From the NCBI RefSeq assembly GCF_030066995.1, contig NZ_JASJAP010000007.1, forward strand, positions 62,001-126,000: a DNA stretch of 64,000 nucleotides, written 5' to 3'. The position numbers were made by a program, and so were the translations under genes. Every line of letters begins with the position of its first letter. Positions within the stretch are counted from its first letter, which is position 1. This document shows positions 26,548 to 37,843 of the stretch, in pieces. The stretch comes from Erythrobacter sp. (GTDB lineage Bacteria; Pseudomonadota; Alphaproteobacteria; Sphingomonadales; Sphingomonadaceae). Below the pieces are notes generated by a model that was given only the letters and a program-made list of their open reading frames with translations, ran no database searches and was not told the DNA's origin.

Positions 26548-28055
26548 AGCTGGCGGCGCTCGGGCGACGGATCGGCCTGGAGATTGAGACCGCGGGCTCG
26601 GTGTCGGTGACCGGCTTCGCCATCGATCACCGCAAGGTGGCGCCCGGCACCGTGTTTGGCGCCTTCAGGGGCGCGCGTTTCAACGCCGAAGACTTCATCC
26701 CCGCAGCTGTGGAGGCGGGCGCGGTGGCGGTCGTTGCGCGCCCGCAAGCTCGCGTGGAGGGCGCATCGCACATCGCAAGCGCCGAGCCGCGCTGCACCTT
26801 CGCGCAGCTCGCCGCAGGGTTTTTCACTCCGGTGCCGGAAACCATCGTCGCGGTAACCGGGACCAACGGCAAGACCTCGACCGCGGAGATGACCCGCCAG
26901 ATATGGCGCATGTGCGGCCACCCGGCTGCCAGCATCGGGACTTTGGGCGTCACAACGCCCGATGGCAGCGTTTCAACCGGGCTCACGACGCCCGATATCG
27001 TCACCTTCCTCAGCAATATGAGCGGATTGGCGCGCGAGGGCGTGACGCATGTCGCCTACGAAGCGTCCAGCCACGGCCTCTCGCAATTTCGCAATGAGGG
27101 TCTTTGCGTAAAGGCAGGGGCTTTCACCAATTTCAGCCGCGATCATCTCGACTATCATGGCACGATGGAAGCGTATTTCGAGGCGAAAATGCGGCTGTTC
27201 GACGAGGTGGTCGCGGACGAAGGTGTTGCGGTGATCCATGTGGACTCGGAGCCGGGCGAATGGACTTCCAAGGCGATTGAGCGCGCCAATCGGCGTGGTC
27301 TGGAGGTGCGCACGGTCGGCGAGGGCGGTGATTTCCTGCGCCTCAAACGCCGTGAAGCGACGCAACTCGGTCAGACACTCACTCTTGAGCACGCGGATGT
27401 CGCGCACACGGTAAGGCTTCCGCTGATTGGCGCGTATCAGTCGGCGAACGCGCTGGTTTCGGCGGGGCTCGCGCTCGCGACGGGTGCGCCTGCCGCTCAG
27501 GTGTTCGACGCGCTGGGCCGCCTGAACCCTGTGCGCGGGCGGCTGGAGCGCGCGTGTCTGACCCCTGCCGGGGCGCCGGTCTATGTCGATTACGCGCACA
27601 CGCCCGACGCTCTGGAAGCGGCCATCGCGGCGCTGCGGCCCCATGTCGACACCGCCAAAGCGGGAAGGCTCATCGCCGTGTTCGGTGCGGGCGGAGATCG
27701 CGACGCCGGCAAACGCGCGCCCATGGGCGCAGCCGCGGCGCGCGGCGCCGAAACCGTTATCGTCACCGACGACAACCCTCGCGGCGAAGCGCCGGGGTCT
27801 ATCCGAGCGCAGATTCGGGACGGCGCTCGCGAGGCGGGCGGCGCAGCGAGCGTTATCGAAGTCGCCGGACGCCGCGAAGCCATCGCCGCCGCCATTGCTG
27901 AGGCCGGGGCCAACGACATCATCCTCATCGCCGGCAAAGGTCATGAGCAAGGACAGATAATCGGGTCAGGAGACACAATGAAAATCTTGCCATTCGACGA
28001 TGTCGAGGTTGCGCGCGAATGCGCAGGCGCGCTCGCCAAGGGAGGCGCGGCGTGA
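26544..28055 (+). CDS. murE: UDP-MurNAc-tripeptide synthetase (meso-DAP ligase)
   Basis: A 503-residue Mur ligase adding the third stem residue. The ATP loop is VTGTNGKTSTAE (about 110-121). The signature DDNPRGE (near residue 410) is the DNPR motif that selects meso-diaminopimelate over lysine, so the wall is DAP-type. Other motifs are YEASSHGL, FTNFSRDHLDYHG and VDYAHTPDALE. The start is the ATG at 26544, overlapping the ftsI stop; the longer frame is a shadow. Confidence 0.96.
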   Translation: MKLAALGRRIGLEIETAGSVSVTGFAIDHRKVAPGTVFGAFRGARFNAEDFIPAAVEAGAVAVVARPQARVEGASHIASAEPRCTFAQLAAGFFTPVPETIVAVTGTNGKTSTAEMTRQIWRMCGHPAASIGTLGVTTPDGSVSTGLTTPDIVTFLSNMSGLAREGVTHVAYEASSHGLSQFRNEGLCVKAGAFTNFSRDHLDYHGTMEAYFEAKMRLFDEVVADEGVAVIHVDSEPGEWTSKAIERANRRGLEVRTVGEGGDFLRLKRREATQLGQTLTLEHADVAHTVRLPLIGAYQSANALVSAGLALATGAPAAQVFDALGRLNPVRGRLERACLTPAGAPVYVDYAHTPDALEAAIAALRPHVDTAKAGRLIAVFGAGGDRDAGKRAPMGAAAARGAETVIVTDDNPRGEAPGSIRAQIRDGAREAGGAASVIEVAGRREAIAAAIAEAGANDIILIAGKGHEQGQIIGSGDTMKILPFDDVEVARECAGALAKGGAA

Positions 28056-29524
28056 GCGCGGCGATGGCTAGCAAGCGTCCGCTGCTGCACGCTTGGCCGA
28101 AGGCCGCGCGCGACACACTGCCGCTGGCGCTGTGGGACGCGCCGGCGATCGCGGCGGCGACGGGCGGTCTTACAAGCGCGGATTTCCAGGTCTCGGGCGT
28201 CGAGATGGACAGCCGCGATGTGCGGCCCGGCGATCTGTTCGTCGCGCTCAAGGGTGAGGCGATGGACGGGCATCGCTTCATCCCGATGGCTTTCGAGAAG
28301 GGCGCGGCGGCTGCGATCACCGATCGCCCGGTCGATTACCCGCACGTTCTGGTGGAGGACACTACGATGGCGCTCCAAGCGCTCGCCCACGCGGCGCGCG
28401 AGCGCAGCGAAGCGGTGCGCATCGGCGTGACCGGATCGGTGGGCAAAACCGGGGTGAAAGAGGCGATCTTCAACGCGCTCGACCGCGCCAGCCGGGGCGC
28501 GGCGCATCGCTCGGTGCGCTCATATAACAATCACGTCGGCGTGCCGCTCAGCCTTGCGCGGCTACCAGCCCGCGCGCGCTTTGGCGTGTTCGAGATGGGG
28601 ATGAACCACGCGGGCGAAATCGCGCCTCTAGCTGGCCATGTCCGCCCGCACGTTGCCCTCATCACCACCATCGCGCCCGCGCATATCGAAAACCTCGGCA
28701 GTATCGAGGCGATTGCGGATGAAAAGGCGCAGATCTTCACCGGGCTGACCGAAGGCGGAACCGCGATCATCCCCGCCGATCTGCCCGAGACCGAGCGTCT
28801 GATCGGCCACGCGCGGCGGTTGGGGGTTGCGATCGTGACCTTCGGACGCGGCATAGACGCGGATATCCGGCTGCTCGACGCAATTCCAAGCCCGCATGGC
28901 GGTTCGCTTGTGACCGCCGACCTTGGCAATCAGCGCCTGTGTTACACCGTTGCCGAGCCAGGGGAGCACTGGATCACCAATTCGCTCGCCGTCATCGCGG
29001 CGGTGCGGGCGGCCGGAGGTGATCTGGCCAGCGCCGGGCTTGCCCTGGCCGAGATGGGCGGTCTCAAGGGGCGCGGCGCGCGGTTCAGCGCCGATGTGCC
29101 CGGCGGCAAGGCGCTGTTCATCGATGAGAGCTACAACGCCAACCCTGCGTCCATGCGCGCCACCTTGCGCGTGCTGGGGCAGACACCGGCGCATCGCCGC
29201 GTCGCGGTGCTCGGCGCGATGAAGGAGTTGGGCGACTTTTCCGATCGGTTCCACGCGCAGCTGTGTGAGCCGCTTATAGAGGCGCAGATCGACCACGTGA
29301 TACTGGTGGGCGACGAAATGGGCGCTTTGGAGGGCGAATTGGGGAAACCGCGTGGGGCTTCGCTTGGCAAGGCCCCCAGCTTCGCGCATTGCGATGGACC
29401 TGACGAGGCGATTGCGGCGCTTGAAGAGTTCTCACTCACGCACGGCGATGCGGTCCTTGTAAAGGGGTCCAACTCGGTCGGTCTCGGCAAGCTGGTGACA
29501 CACTTTACGAGCGCGCAAAGCTGA
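28052..29524 (+). CDS. murF: UDP-MurNAc-pentapeptide synthetase
   Basis: A 490-residue ligase adding D-Ala-D-Ala to the UDP-MurNAc-tripeptide. The ATP loop is GVTGSVGKTGVKE (about 125-137), followed by FEMGMNHAGEI, TTIAPAHIENLGS and DESYNANPASMRATL. The GTG at 28052 overlaps the murE stop (GTGA) and has GGAGG at 28041-28045; ATG 28064 is too far from that site. The N-terminus (about 25 residues) is longer than in E. coli. Confidence 0.95.
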   Translation: MSAAMASKRPLLHAWPKAARDTLPLALWDAPAIAAATGGLTSADFQVSGVEMDSRDVRPGDLFVALKGEAMDGHRFIPMAFEKGAAAAITDRPVDYPHVLVEDTTMALQALAHAARERSEAVRIGVTGSVGKTGVKEAIFNALDRASRGAAHRSVRSYNNHVGVPLSLARLPARARFGVFEMGMNHAGEIAPLAGHVRPHVALITTIAPAHIENLGSIEAIADEKAQIFTGLTEGGTAIIPADLPETERLIGHARRLGVAIVTFGRGIDADIRLLDAIPSPHGGSLVTADLGNQRLCYTVAEPGEHWITNSLAVIAAVRAAGGDLASAGLALAEMGGLKGRGARFSADVPGGKALFIDESYNANPASMRATLRVLGQTPAHRRVAVLGAMKELGDFSDRFHAQLCEPLIEAQIDHVILVGDEMGALEGELGKPRGASLGKAPSFAHCDGPDEAIAALEEFSLTHGDAVLVKGSNSVGLGKLVTHFTSAQS

Positions 29525-29545
29525 GCCGCGCCAGGGGATCGTTGA

Positions 29546-30616
29546 ATGCTCTACCTTATCGCGGAATGGTTGGAATTTGAAGGTATCTTCAATCTGGTGC
29601 GCTACCAGACCTTCCGCGCGGGCGCGACGCTGCTCACGGCGCTGTTTCTGGGCCTGCTGATCGGGCCACGGTTCATCAATCTGCTGCGCGTGCGTCAGGG
29701 AAAAGGGCAGCCGATCCGCGAGGACGGGCCGGAGAGCCACTTTGCCAAGCGGGGCACGCCCACCATGGGCGGCCTGATGATCCTGATCGCGCTGACGCTG
29801 TCGCTGATGCTGTGGATGGACCTGCGCAACCCGTTCGTCTGGGCGTGTCTTGCAGTGACCATCGGCTTTGGCCTGATCGGCTTTCTCGACGACTATGACA
29901 AGGTTACCAAGAACTCGCATCGCGGCGTCTCGGGCAAGATCCGGCTGCTGATGGAGTTCCTCGTGGCCGGGATTGCGAGCTACATCATTGTCAGTCAGAT
30001 CAACACCAACCTCTACATCCCGTTCTTCTCGGACGTCTCGATCCCGCTCAGCTATGGCTATTACGTCTTTGCCGCCTTTGTCATGGTGGGGGCGGGCAAC
30101 GCGGTGAACCTGACCGACGGCCTCGATGGGCTGGCGATCATGCCCGTAATCATCGCCAGCGGCACCTTCGCGATTATCGCCTATCTTGTCGGGCGAGCGG
30201 ACTTTTCCGAGTATCTCGGCATCCCGCACGTGCCCGGCGCAGGCGAACTCGCGATCTTCTGCGCGGCAATCATGGGCGGAGGCCTCGCTTTCCTGTGGTT
30301 CAACGCGCCCCCGGCGGCGGTCTTCATGGGGGACACGGGCAGTCTGGCCCTTGGCGGCGCGCTCGGCGCGATTGCGGTGGCTTCGCATCACGAAGTGGTG
30401 CTGGCGATTGTCGGCGGCCTGTTCGTGCTCGAAGCACTCAGTGTCATGATCCAGGTGTTCTGGTTCAAGCGCACAGGTCGGCGGGTGTTCCTAATGGCGC
30501 CTATCCATCACCACTTTGAGAAAATGGGCTGGAGCGAGAGCAAGGTCGTGATCCGTTTCTGGATCATCGCCATCGTGCTCGCGCTCGCCGGATTGGCCAC
30601 GCTGAAGCTGCGATGA
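29546..30616 (+). CDS. mraY: Phospho-MurNAc-pentapeptide transferase
   Basis: A 356-residue polytopic enzyme forming lipid I from UDP-MurNAc-pentapeptide and undecaprenyl phosphate. The family motifs are present: [11 protein letters not shown], the Asp-rich [33 protein letters not shown] and the [12 protein letters not shown]-terminal loop. Ten membrane segments are expected. It is 21 bases after murF, one of the few true gaps in the cluster, and overlaps murD by 4 bases. Confidence 0.97.
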   Translation: MLYLIAEWLEFEGIFNLVRYQTFRAGATLLTALFLGLLIGPRFINLLRVRQGKGQPIREDGPESHFAKRGTPTMGGLMILIALTLSLMLWMDLRNPFVWACLAVTIGFGLIGFLDDYDKVTKNSHRGVSGKIRLLMEFLVAGIASYIIVSQINTNLYIPFFSDVSIPLSYGYYVFAAFVMVGAGNAVNLTDGLDGLAIMPVIIASGTFAIIAYLVGRADFSEYLGIPHVPGAGELAIFCAAIMGGGLAFLWFNAPPAAVFMGDTGSLALGGALGAIAVASHHEVVLAIVGGLFVLEALSVMIQVFWFKRTGRRVFLMAPIHHHFEKMGWSESKVVIRFWIIAIVLALAGLATLKLR

Positions 30617-31995
30617 TCACGAGCGCCGCCTTTGCCGGAAAGCGTTACGCGGTGCTGGGCCTTGCGCGCTCGGGCGCGGCGGCGGTCGATACGCTTTTGG
30701 CGAGCGGCGCCGAAGTCACCGCGTGGGATCGTCAGGATATTGCGCGCGAGCCGTTTGCCGGGCGCTGCGAAATCGCCGATCCGCTTGAGCTGGATCTGAC
30801 CGGATTTGACGCGCTGGTCGTCTCCCCGGGCGTACCGCTCAACAACCACCCGATCGCCGTGCGCGCGAGCGCCTACGGCGTCCCCATCATTGGCGACATC
30901 GAACTCTTCGCGCAGGCGCGCGGTGATCTCTTGCCGCACAAGGTTATCGGCGTCACCGGCACCAATGGCAAATCAACCACGGTCGCGTTGGTCCACCATA
31001 TCCTGAGCATGGCCGGAGTGCCTGCCATCCTTGGAGGCAATATCGGCGAGCCGATCCTGGCGCAGGAGCCGCTTGCGCCAAATGACCACGGGGTTGGCGT
31101 CTATGTACTCGAGCTGTCGAGCTACCAGATCGATCTGACGCACAACCTCGATTGCGACGCCGCGGCGCTGACCAATATCACGCCCGACCATCTTGATCGC
31201 TACGCCGGTTTTGCCGCCTATGCCGCCGCCAAGGCGCGGCTTTTTGCGATGCAGTCCGCGCGAAATTTGGCGGTGTTCGGTTCGTTGGCAGAGCCGTCTT
31301 TGGCTGTCCTGAAGGCAGAGCAAGCCCGTCGTCCCGAAGGCCGCGCCATGGCCGCGAACCTCGATCGCTTTGCCGACCTGCAACACGAATGGCCCACCCT
31401 TCAAGGGCCGCACAACCTCGAAAACGTCGCGGTCGCGGTCGCTCTCGTTGAGGAGTTGGGCATCAAGGAAACGCAGTGGCGCCACGCTCTCCCGCGCTTT
31501 CGCAATCTGCCGCATCGCATGGAATTTGTCTGCGAGGATGCAGGCGTTGTCTACATCAACGACAGCAAAGCGACCAACACCGCCTCCACCGCTCCCGCGC
31601 TCGCGGCCTATCCGCCTGACGAGGCTGGACCGCGGGTCCACTGGATTGTCGGCGGGCTCGCCAAGGAAGACGGGCTGGGCGAATGCGAAGTTCAGCTCGG
31701 CAATGTCGCCGCTGCCTACACGGTGGGCGAGGCCGGCCCGCGCTTTGCGGACTTGCTTGAGCCGCTTGTGCCGCGCGTTGAGCGCTGCGAACTGGTCTCC
31801 GAAGCGGTCCGCCGTGCGCAGCAATGCGCAAGGCCCCGAGATGTCGTGCTGTTCTCCCCCGCCTGCGCCAGCTTCGATCAGTTCCGCGACTACGAAAAGC
31901 GCGGTGAGCACTTCCGTCAACTCGTCGGCGTCATGGCCGAATGCGCGCCGGAGGATTGCGCCCCGGCCGGCCCTTACAAGGATATCGCTGCGTGA
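30613..31995 (+). CDS. murD: UDP-MurNAc-L-alanine:D-glutamate ligase
   Basis: A 460-residue Mur ligase. It starts with a Rossmann-like [17 protein letters not shown] and has the ATP loop [15 protein letters not shown] (near residue 112), [22 protein letters not shown] and the C-terminal [21 protein letters not shown]. It overlaps mraY by 4 bases and ftsW by one base. Confidence 0.96.
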   Translation: MITSAAFAGKRYAVLGLARSGAAAVDTLLASGAEVTAWDRQDIAREPFAGRCEIADPLELDLTGFDALVVSPGVPLNNHPIAVRASAYGVPIIGDIELFAQARGDLLPHKVIGVTGTNGKSTTVALVHHILSMAGVPAILGGNIGEPILAQEPLAPNDHGVGVYVLELSSYQIDLTHNLDCDAAALTNITPDHLDRYAGFAAYAAAKARLFAMQSARNLAVFGSLAEPSLAVLKAEQARRPEGRAMAANLDRFADLQHEWPTLQGPHNLENVAVAVALVEELGIKETQWRHALPRFRNLPHRMEFVCEDAGVVYINDSKATNTASTAPALAAYPPDEAGPRVHWIVGGLAKEDGLGECEVQLGNVAAAYTVGEAGPRFADLLEPLVPRVERCELVSEAVRRAQQCARPRDVVLFSPACASFDQFRDYEKRGEHFRQLVGVMAECAPEDCAPAGPYKDIAA

Positions 31996-33212
31996 TGCAC
32001 TCGAACGCCTCCGGAGCGCCCAGCGTGGGGCCGATACCCGTGCCCGCACGGCGCGGCTGGCGCGAAGCGGTGCGCGTCTGGTGGAGCGAGCTGGATCGCG
32101 TCCTGCTCCTGCTTGTCGGGCTGCTCATGGCGATGGGGATCATCGCCGTGCTCGCCGCCTCGCCCGCCAGCGCGGATCAGCTTTCGACCAGTCTCGAGAC
32201 TTTGGATCCGTTTCGTTTCCTCAAGCGCCATCTTGCCTTCCTGTGTGCGGGCCTGGGTGTGATGGTCGCCTTCTCCTTCCTCAGTCGCGACAACGCGCGG
32301 CGCGCGGGTCTGTTGGTTGCTATCATCATGTTTGCATTGCTGATGCTGGTGCCGCTCGTCGGGTTTGAGAGGAAAGGCGCGACGCGCTGGCTCGACCTTG
32401 GGCTCAGCCTGCAACCCAGCGAATTTCTGAAGCCCGCCTTTGCCATCACGCTCGCGTGGATACTCAGCTGGCGGATGCGCGATCCGCATCTACCGGTGTT
32501 CTGGCTGGCCACGGGCCTTACGCTTGCATGCGCCTCGCTGCTGATGCTTCAACCAAATCTTGGCGAGACGCTGTTGTTCGTGGGGACGTGGTTTGTGCTG
32601 ATCTTCCTGGCCGGCGTGTCCGCGTGGCGCATGGGCGGCATTGTCGCGACGGGTCTGGCGGCTCTCACGCTGGTTTATTTCACCTATGAGAACGGACGGG
32701 CGCGGATCGACGATTTTCTGGGCGGGGGCACCGCCTTCGATCAGGTGGACCTTGCCAACCGCACCCTCTTGAACGGGGGGTGGAGCGGCAACGGGCTGTG
32801 GCTGGGCACGCGCAAGTACAACCTGCCCGAAGCGCACACCGATTACATCTTTTCCGTCATCGGCGAAGAATTCGGACTGCTCGTCTGCGCGCTCGTCGTC
32901 ATTCTCTACCTCGCTCTCATAGCGCGCGTGCTGGTGCGTCTGGCGGGCGAGGAAGATATGTTCGCGGTGCTTGCGGGCACCGGCTTGATCGCGCAATTTG
33001 GTGGCCAGGCGTTCATCAATATGGCGGTAAACCTGAGGCTTGCCCCTGCGACGGGCACAACATTGCCGCTGATCAGCTATGGCGGATCATCGATGCTGGC
33101 GGTGTGCTTCACCCTTGGGCTATTGTTGGCGATCACCCGGCGCAACCCGTTCCTCGAACGCGACGTGCCGGGCATACGAACACTCTTCGAGCGCAAGGAG
33201 GCGCCCGCATGA
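31995..33212 (+). CDS. ftsW: Peptidoglycan glycosyltransferase FtsW
   Basis: A 405-residue SEDS-family polymerase making septal glycan strands with FtsI. About ten membrane segments; family motifs include GATRWLDLG-x-SLQPSEF, LLMLQPNLGETL, AHTDYIFSVIGEEFG and the closing LPLISYGGSSML. It begins at the ATG at 31995, sharing a base with the murD stop. The cytoplasmic N-terminus of about 30 residues is Pro/Arg-rich. Confidence 0.96.
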   Translation: MHSNASGAPSVGPIPVPARRGWREAVRVWWSELDRVLLLLVGLLMAMGIIAVLAASPASADQLSTSLETLDPFRFLKRHLAFLCAGLGVMVAFSFLSRDNARRAGLLVAIIMFALLMLVPLVGFERKGATRWLDLGLSLQPSEFLKPAFAITLAWILSWRMRDPHLPVFWLATGLTLACASLLMLQPNLGETLLFVGTWFVLIFLAGVSAWRMGGIVATGLAALTLVYFTYENGRARIDDFLGGGTAFDQVDLANRTLLNGGWSGNGLWLGTRKYNLPEAHTDYIFSVIGEEFGLLVCALVVILYLALIARVLVRLAGEEDMFAVLAGTGLIAQFGGQAFINMAVNLRLAPATGTTLPLISYGGSSMLAVCFTLGLLLAITRRNPFLERDVPGIRTLFERKEAPA

Positions 33213-34459
33213 ACAGACCGGGCAAAATAACCGGTGCCCCGCAAAGCGTGCCCTCGGGCGCGAGCCGCCATTTCGTGCTGGCCGCCGGAGGGACAGGGGG
33301 GCACCTGATCCCTGCCTTTGCGCTCGCGAGCGAACTCGAAGCGCGCGGCCATCACGTCGCGCTGATCACCGATGAGCGCGGCGCGAACATTCCCGGCAAG
33401 CCCGACAGCGTACCCGCTCACGTCCTGCCCGCCGGACGCTTTGGCAAGAACCCGTTGAAGTGGCCCGCCGGTATCGCCTCGGTGCTCGAAGGGCGGCGCA
33501 TGGCGCTGCGCCTGTTCGAGGCGTTTGAGCCCAGCGCGGTTGTTGGCTTTGGCGGCTATCCTTCGCTCCCCGCGCTGCTGGCCGCGTCGTCGGCAAAGGT
33601 GCCCAGCGTCATCCATGAACAGAACGCGGTGCTTGGCCGGGTGAACCGCCTGCTCGCGGGCCGTGTCGATGCTATCGCCACCTCCTATCCCGAGGTCGAG
33701 CGCTTGAAGCCCCGCTTTGCGTCCAAGACGCACCTTGTCGGAAATCCCGTGCGCGAAGAGGTTCTCGCGCTGCGCGATCAGGATTTTCCGACGCTGACCG
33801 ACGAAAGCCTGTTGCGCGTGCTCGTAACCGGGGGATCGCAGGGCGCACGCGTTCTGTCCGAAGTGGTCCCTGATGGCCTCGCCATGCTGCCACCGCCGCT
33901 TCGTCGGCGCTTGCAGATCACCCAGCAATGCCGCTCGGAAGATTTGGACGGGGTGCGCGAGCGTTACAAGGCGCACGACATCCCCGCCGAGCTTGGCACC
34001 TATTTCGAGGATATGCAGGAACGGCTCGCCGACGCGCATCTGTTCATCGGACGCGCGGGCGCATCGACGATCGCAGAGCTGACCGCGGTTGGCCGTCCAG
34101 CGATCCTGATCCCGCTGCCTATCGCAACCGATGATCACCAGGCGGCGAACACGCGCGAAGTTGTCAAGGCGGGCGGGGCGCGCATGATCCGGCAGGACAA
34201 TTTCGTGCCCAAGGAGCTTGCCAAGCAAATCCAGGCCATGGCGCAAAAGCCCGGCAGCCTTGCCAACGCGGCGCATGGCGCGTGGAATTGCGGTCGGCCC
34301 AACGCGGCGAAAGATCTGGCGGACCTTGTCGAGACGCTCGGCGGCATTGATCTGATGGATGTGATCCAAGTCGGTGAGACCGTGCCCAAATCGGCGCAGG
34401 CCGCCACCGCACCGAAGCCTGCGACGCGCGATTGGCCAGAGAAGACCGACGCATCATGA
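33209..34459 (+). CDS. murG: UDP-GlcNAc:MurNAc-pentapeptide-PP-undecaprenol transferase
   Basis: A 416-residue GT28 enzyme producing lipid II at the inner face. It has the N-terminal glycine loop [12 protein letters not shown], then [23 protein letters not shown], the second glycine loop [10 protein letters not shown] and the donor-site [11 protein letters not shown] with [14 protein letters not shown]. It is longer than E. coli MurG (355) because of about 18 extra N-terminal residues and a C-terminal tail of about 40. Overlaps ftsW and murC by 4 bases. Confidence 0.96.
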   Translation: MNRPGKITGAPQSVPSGASRHFVLAAGGTGGHLIPAFALASELEARGHHVALITDERGANIPGKPDSVPAHVLPAGRFGKNPLKWPAGIASVLEGRRMALRLFEAFEPSAVVGFGGYPSLPALLAASSAKVPSVIHEQNAVLGRVNRLLAGRVDAIATSYPEVERLKPRFASKTHLVGNPVREEVLALRDQDFPTLTDESLLRVLVTGGSQGARVLSEVVPDGLAMLPPPLRRRLQITQQCRSEDLDGVRERYKAHDIPAELGTYFEDMQERLADAHLFIGRAGASTIAELTAVGRPAILIPLPIATDDHQAANTREVVKAGGARMIRQDNFVPKELAKQIQAMAQKPGSLANAAHGAWNCGRPNAAKDLADLVETLGGIDLMDVIQVGETVPKSAQAATAPKPATRDWPEKTDAS

Positions 34460-35886
34460 AGGGCGTTGGAACCGATATTGGCGTTATTCACTTCGTCGGC
34501 ATTGGCGGGATCGGCATGTCCGGCATCGCCGAGGTGATGCACAATCTCGGTTACACTGTGCAGGGCTCCGACATTGCCGAGGGGCCCGGTGTCGAGCGGC
34601 TGCGCGCGCGCGGGATTTCGGTGCACATCGGTCACGCAAAGGAGAACGTTGAAGGCGCAGCCGTGGTGGTCACGTCTACGGCGGTGCGCCGAACCAACCC
34701 CGAAGTCGCCGCTGCGCTCGAATTGCGCATCCCCGTGGTGCGCCGCGCGGAGATGCTGGCTGAGCTGATGCGGCTCAAATCCACCGTCGCGGTCGCAGGC
34801 ACGCATGGCAAGACGACCACGACCAGCATGATCGCCGCGCTGCTGGACAAGGGCGATATCGACCCCACCGTCATCAATGGCGGCATCATCGAGCAATATG
34901 GCTCCAACGCGCGGCTGGGCGATTCCGACTGGATGGTGATCGAAGCCGATGAAAGCGACGGCAGCTTTCTTCGCCTCGATGGTACAATCGCGGTCGTGAC
35001 CAATATCGATCCCGAGCATCTGGATCATTACGGCGATTTCGAAGGCGTGAGACGCGCCTTTATCGAATTCATCCATAATGTGCCCTTTTACGGCGCGGCA
35101 ATCCTGTGCGTCGATCATCCCGAAGTGCAGGCGGTGATAGGCGAAGTGCGCGACCGCAAGGTCGTCACCTATGGCTTCTCGCTCCAGGCCGATATCTGCG
35201 GAGTAAACGTCCAGCCAACGGCGGGCGGAAACACGTTCGATGTGATCGTGCGCCAGCGCGGCGAGGAAGACCGCCGGATCGAAGGCGTGCGCCTTCCCAT
35301 GCCGGGGCGCCACAACGTCCAGAACGCGCTTGCGGCGATAGCGGTGGCGATCGAGATGGGCTGTTCGGACGAGGTCATCCGCGAAGGCTTTGGCGGCTTT
35401 GGCGGCGTGCGTCGGCGTTTCACCAGGGTGGGCGCAATCGATTTGGGCTCGGGCAGCGTCAGCGTGATCGACGACTATGCGCACCATCCGGTCGAAATCC
35501 GCGCGGTGCTTGGCGCGGCGCGCGAGGCGGTATCGGGAACGAAGGGACGCGTGATCGCGGTCGCGCAGCCGCATCGCTATTCGCGCCTCAAGGATCTGAT
35601 GGACGACTTCCAGACCTGCTTCAACGAAGCGGACAGCGTCTACATCACTCCCGTCTACGAAGCGGGCGAAGCGCCCTTGCCGGGGGTGGACAGCGCCGCA
35701 CTCGCGGCCGGATTGCGATCGCGCGGACACCGCTGCGCGCATACGGTTGAGGACAGAGCGGAGCTGGCCAGCGCGCTCGCGGGCGAGATTGCGCCCGGCG
35801 ATATCATTGTCTGCCTTGGCGCAGGGGATATCACCCGTTGGGCCGCCGGTCTTGCCGGGGCGATTGGGGTGGAGCGGGCGGCGTGA
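34456..35886 (+). CDS. murC: UDP-MurNAc:L-alanine ligase
   Basis: A 476-residue first Mur ligase. It has the N-terminal UDP-binding [15 protein letters not shown], the ATP loop [11 protein letters not shown] (near 115), the EADESDGSF motif, [12 protein letters not shown] and [12 protein letters not shown]. Start at the ATG 34456 overlapping the murG stop. Length is normal. Confidence 0.97.
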   Translation: MKGVGTDIGVIHFVGIGGIGMSGIAEVMHNLGYTVQGSDIAEGPGVERLRARGISVHIGHAKENVEGAAVVVTSTAVRRTNPEVAAALELRIPVVRRAEMLAELMRLKSTVAVAGTHGKTTTTSMIAALLDKGDIDPTVINGGIIEQYGSNARLGDSDWMVIEADESDGSFLRLDGTIAVVTNIDPEHLDHYGDFEGVRRAFIEFIHNVPFYGAAILCVDHPEVQAVIGEVRDRKVVTYGFSLQADICGVNVQPTAGGNTFDVIVRQRGEEDRRIEGVRLPMPGRHNVQNALAAIAVAIEMGCSDEVIREGFGGFGGVRRRFTRVGAIDLGSGSVSVIDDYAHHPVEIRAVLGAAREAVSGTKGRVIAVAQPHRYSRLKDLMDDFQTCFNEADSVYITPVYEAGEAPLPGVDSAALAAGLRSRGHRCAHTVEDRAELASALAGEIAPGDIIVCLGAGDITRWAAGLAGAIGVERAA

Positions 35887-36872
35887 GTGCGACCGATCAG
35901 CCCGGCCCAAATCAGCCTGGGGACGTCGTCAACACCGACGATGGCCGGGCGCCGACCTGCAATGTCGAGGGCGCAGTCAAAGCGCCGGTCCCGCTTGAAG
36001 GCCTTCGCGGCGCGGTGACGGGCAAGGCTCCGCTCGCAAAGCTTGTCTGGTTCAAGACCGGCGGGGTGGCGGACTGGCTGTTCGAGCCGGCGGATATTGA
36101 TGACCTCAAACTCTTCATGGAGCGGCTGGAGGGCAGCCTGCCGGTCATGGCGCTGGGCCTGGGCTCCAATCTCATCATCCGCGATGGCGGAGTGCCCGGC
36201 GTGGTGATCCGATTGGGCAAGGCCTTTGCCACAGTCGAGGTCACCGGCGAGTGCGAGCTGACCTGCGGGGGTGCAGCGAGCGGCATTCTAGTGGCTTCCA
36301 CCGCGCGCGACGCGGGGATTGCGGGGCTTGAATTCCTGCGCGGCATTCCCGGAACGGTGGGCGGCTTTGTGCGCATGAATGGCGGCGCGTATGATCGCGA
36401 GGTGTCCGATATTCTTATCGATTGCGATGTGATCCTGCCCGACGGCCACTGGGTGACTCTGCCGCTGGCGGATTTGCAGTATTCCTATCGTCATTCGGTC
36501 TTGCCCAAGGGCGCGATTGTCGTCTCCGCCCGCTTCAAGGGCACACCCGGCGATCCGGCTGAGATCGGTGCGGAGATGGACCGCATCGCCAAGGCGCGCC
36601 AAGAATCCCAGCCGCTGCGCACCAAGACGGGCGGATCGACCTTCAAGAACCCCGAGGGCATGAAGGCCTGGCAGCTGGTCGATGAGGCGGGATGCCGCGG
36701 CATGACGCTGGGCGGCGCGATGGTAAGCGATAAACACACCAATTTCCTCATCAACACCGGCTCCGCGACCAGCGCGGATATCGAGGAACTGGGAGAGCTG
36801 GTGCGCAAGAAAGTCTACGAGAAAACCGGCGTGTGCCTCGAATGGGAAATCCAGCGAGTGGGGCGGCCATGA
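35883..36872 (+). CDS. murB: UDP-N-acetylenolpyruvoylglucosamine reductase
   Basis: A 329-residue FAD enzyme reducing UDP-GlcNAc-enolpyruvate to UDP-MurNAc. The type-II (shorter) MurB pattern is seen: [53 protein letters not shown] split by short gaps, and the active-site [23 protein letters not shown]. The first 40 residues are an extra polar stretch. GTG start overlaps the murC stop (GTGA). Confidence 0.95.
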   Translation: MSATDQPGPNQPGDVVNTDDGRAPTCNVEGAVKAPVPLEGLRGAVTGKAPLAKLVWFKTGGVADWLFEPADIDDLKLFMERLEGSLPVMALGLGSNLIIRDGGVPGVVIRLGKAFATVEVTGECELTCGGAASGILVASTARDAGIAGLEFLRGIPGTVGGFVRMNGGAYDREVSDILIDCDVILPDGHWVTLPLADLQYSYRHSVLPKGAIVVSARFKGTPGDPAEIGAEMDRIAKARQESQPLRTKTGGSTFKNPEGMKAWQLVDEAGCRGMTLGGAMVSDKHTNFLINTGSATSADIEELGELVRKKVYEKTGVCLEWEIQRVGRP

Positions 36873-37843
36873 GCAAGTCCGCCACGCCAATTCACGTCGC
36901 CGTCCTGATGGGTGGCTGGGCGAACGAGCGGGAGGTCTCGCTTATGTCCGGCCATGGCGTCGCCGATGCGCTGGAAATGAAGGGCTATCGCGTGACGTCC
37001 ATCGATATGGGCCGCGATGTGGCGGCGAGGCTCGCCGAGGCCAAGCCCGATGTCGTCTTCAACGCGCTCCACGGCGTGCCGGGCGAGGATGGGAGCGTGC
37101 AGGGTATGCTCGATCTGATGGGTTTGCCCTACACGCATTCGGGGCTCGCGACCTCGGTCATTGCCATCGACAAGCAGCTGACCAAACAGGCGCTCGCGCC
37201 CCACGGCATTCCCATGCCTGGCGGTCGCATCGTGCCGTCCGAGGAGCTTTTCGAACGCGATCCGCTGCCGCGCCCCTATGTGCTCAAACCAGTCAACGAA
37301 GGCTCCAGCGTGGGCGTCGCCATCGTTACCGAGGATTCCAATGTCGGCAACCCGATCGCGCGCGAGGCCGCAGGGCCCTGGCAGGAGTTTGCCGAATTGC
37401 TCGCCGAACCCTTCATCAAGGGCCGCGAGCTCACCACCGCCGTGATCGACACGGGCGAAGGTCCGCGCGCGCTCGGCGTCACCGAACTCATCATCGAGCA
37501 CGGCTTTTACGATTACGAGCACAAATACACCGAAGGCCGGACGCAGCACGTGTGCCCGGCCAAGGTTCCGCCCGAAATCGCGGCGCTTTGCGAAGAGTAC
37601 GCGATAAAGGCGCATCAGGCGCTCGGCTGTAATGGAACAAGCCGCACCGACTATCGCTGGGATGACGAGCTGGGCGAGGAAGGCCTTTTTGTGCTCGAAA
37701 CCAACACGCAGCCCGGAATGACGCCCTTGAGCCTGGTGCCCGAACAGGCGCGCCACGCGGGGATCGATTACGCCGAATTGGTCGACCTTCTGGTCAAGGA
37801 CGCTTTGCGGGTTCACGCTGAAAAGGAGGCAAGCAATGGCTAG
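36869..37843 (+). CDS. ddl: D-alanine--D-alanine ligase
   Basis: A 324-residue ATP-grasp enzyme making the D-Ala-D-Ala dipeptide used by MurF. Features are VLMGGWANEREVSLMSG at the start, HGVPGEDGSVQGMLDL, GLATSVIAIDKQLTK, KPVNEGSSVGV and the metal-site VLETNTQPGMTPLSLVPEQA. This is the DdlB type common in dcw clusters. It overlaps murB by 4 bases and ftsQ by 8. Confidence 0.96.
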   Translation: MSKSATPIHVAVLMGGWANEREVSLMSGHGVADALEMKGYRVTSIDMGRDVAARLAEAKPDVVFNALHGVPGEDGSVQGMLDLMGLPYTHSGLATSVIAIDKQLTKQALAPHGIPMPGGRIVPSEELFERDPLPRPYVLKPVNEGSSVGVAIVTEDSNVGNPIAREAAGPWQEFAELLAEPFIKGRELTTAVIDTGEGPRALGVTELIIEHGFYDYEHKYTEGRTQHVCPAKVPPEIAALCEEYAIKAHQALGCNGTSRTDYRWDDELGEEGLFVLETNTQPGMTPLSLVPEQARHAGIDYAELVDLLVKDALRVHAEKEASNG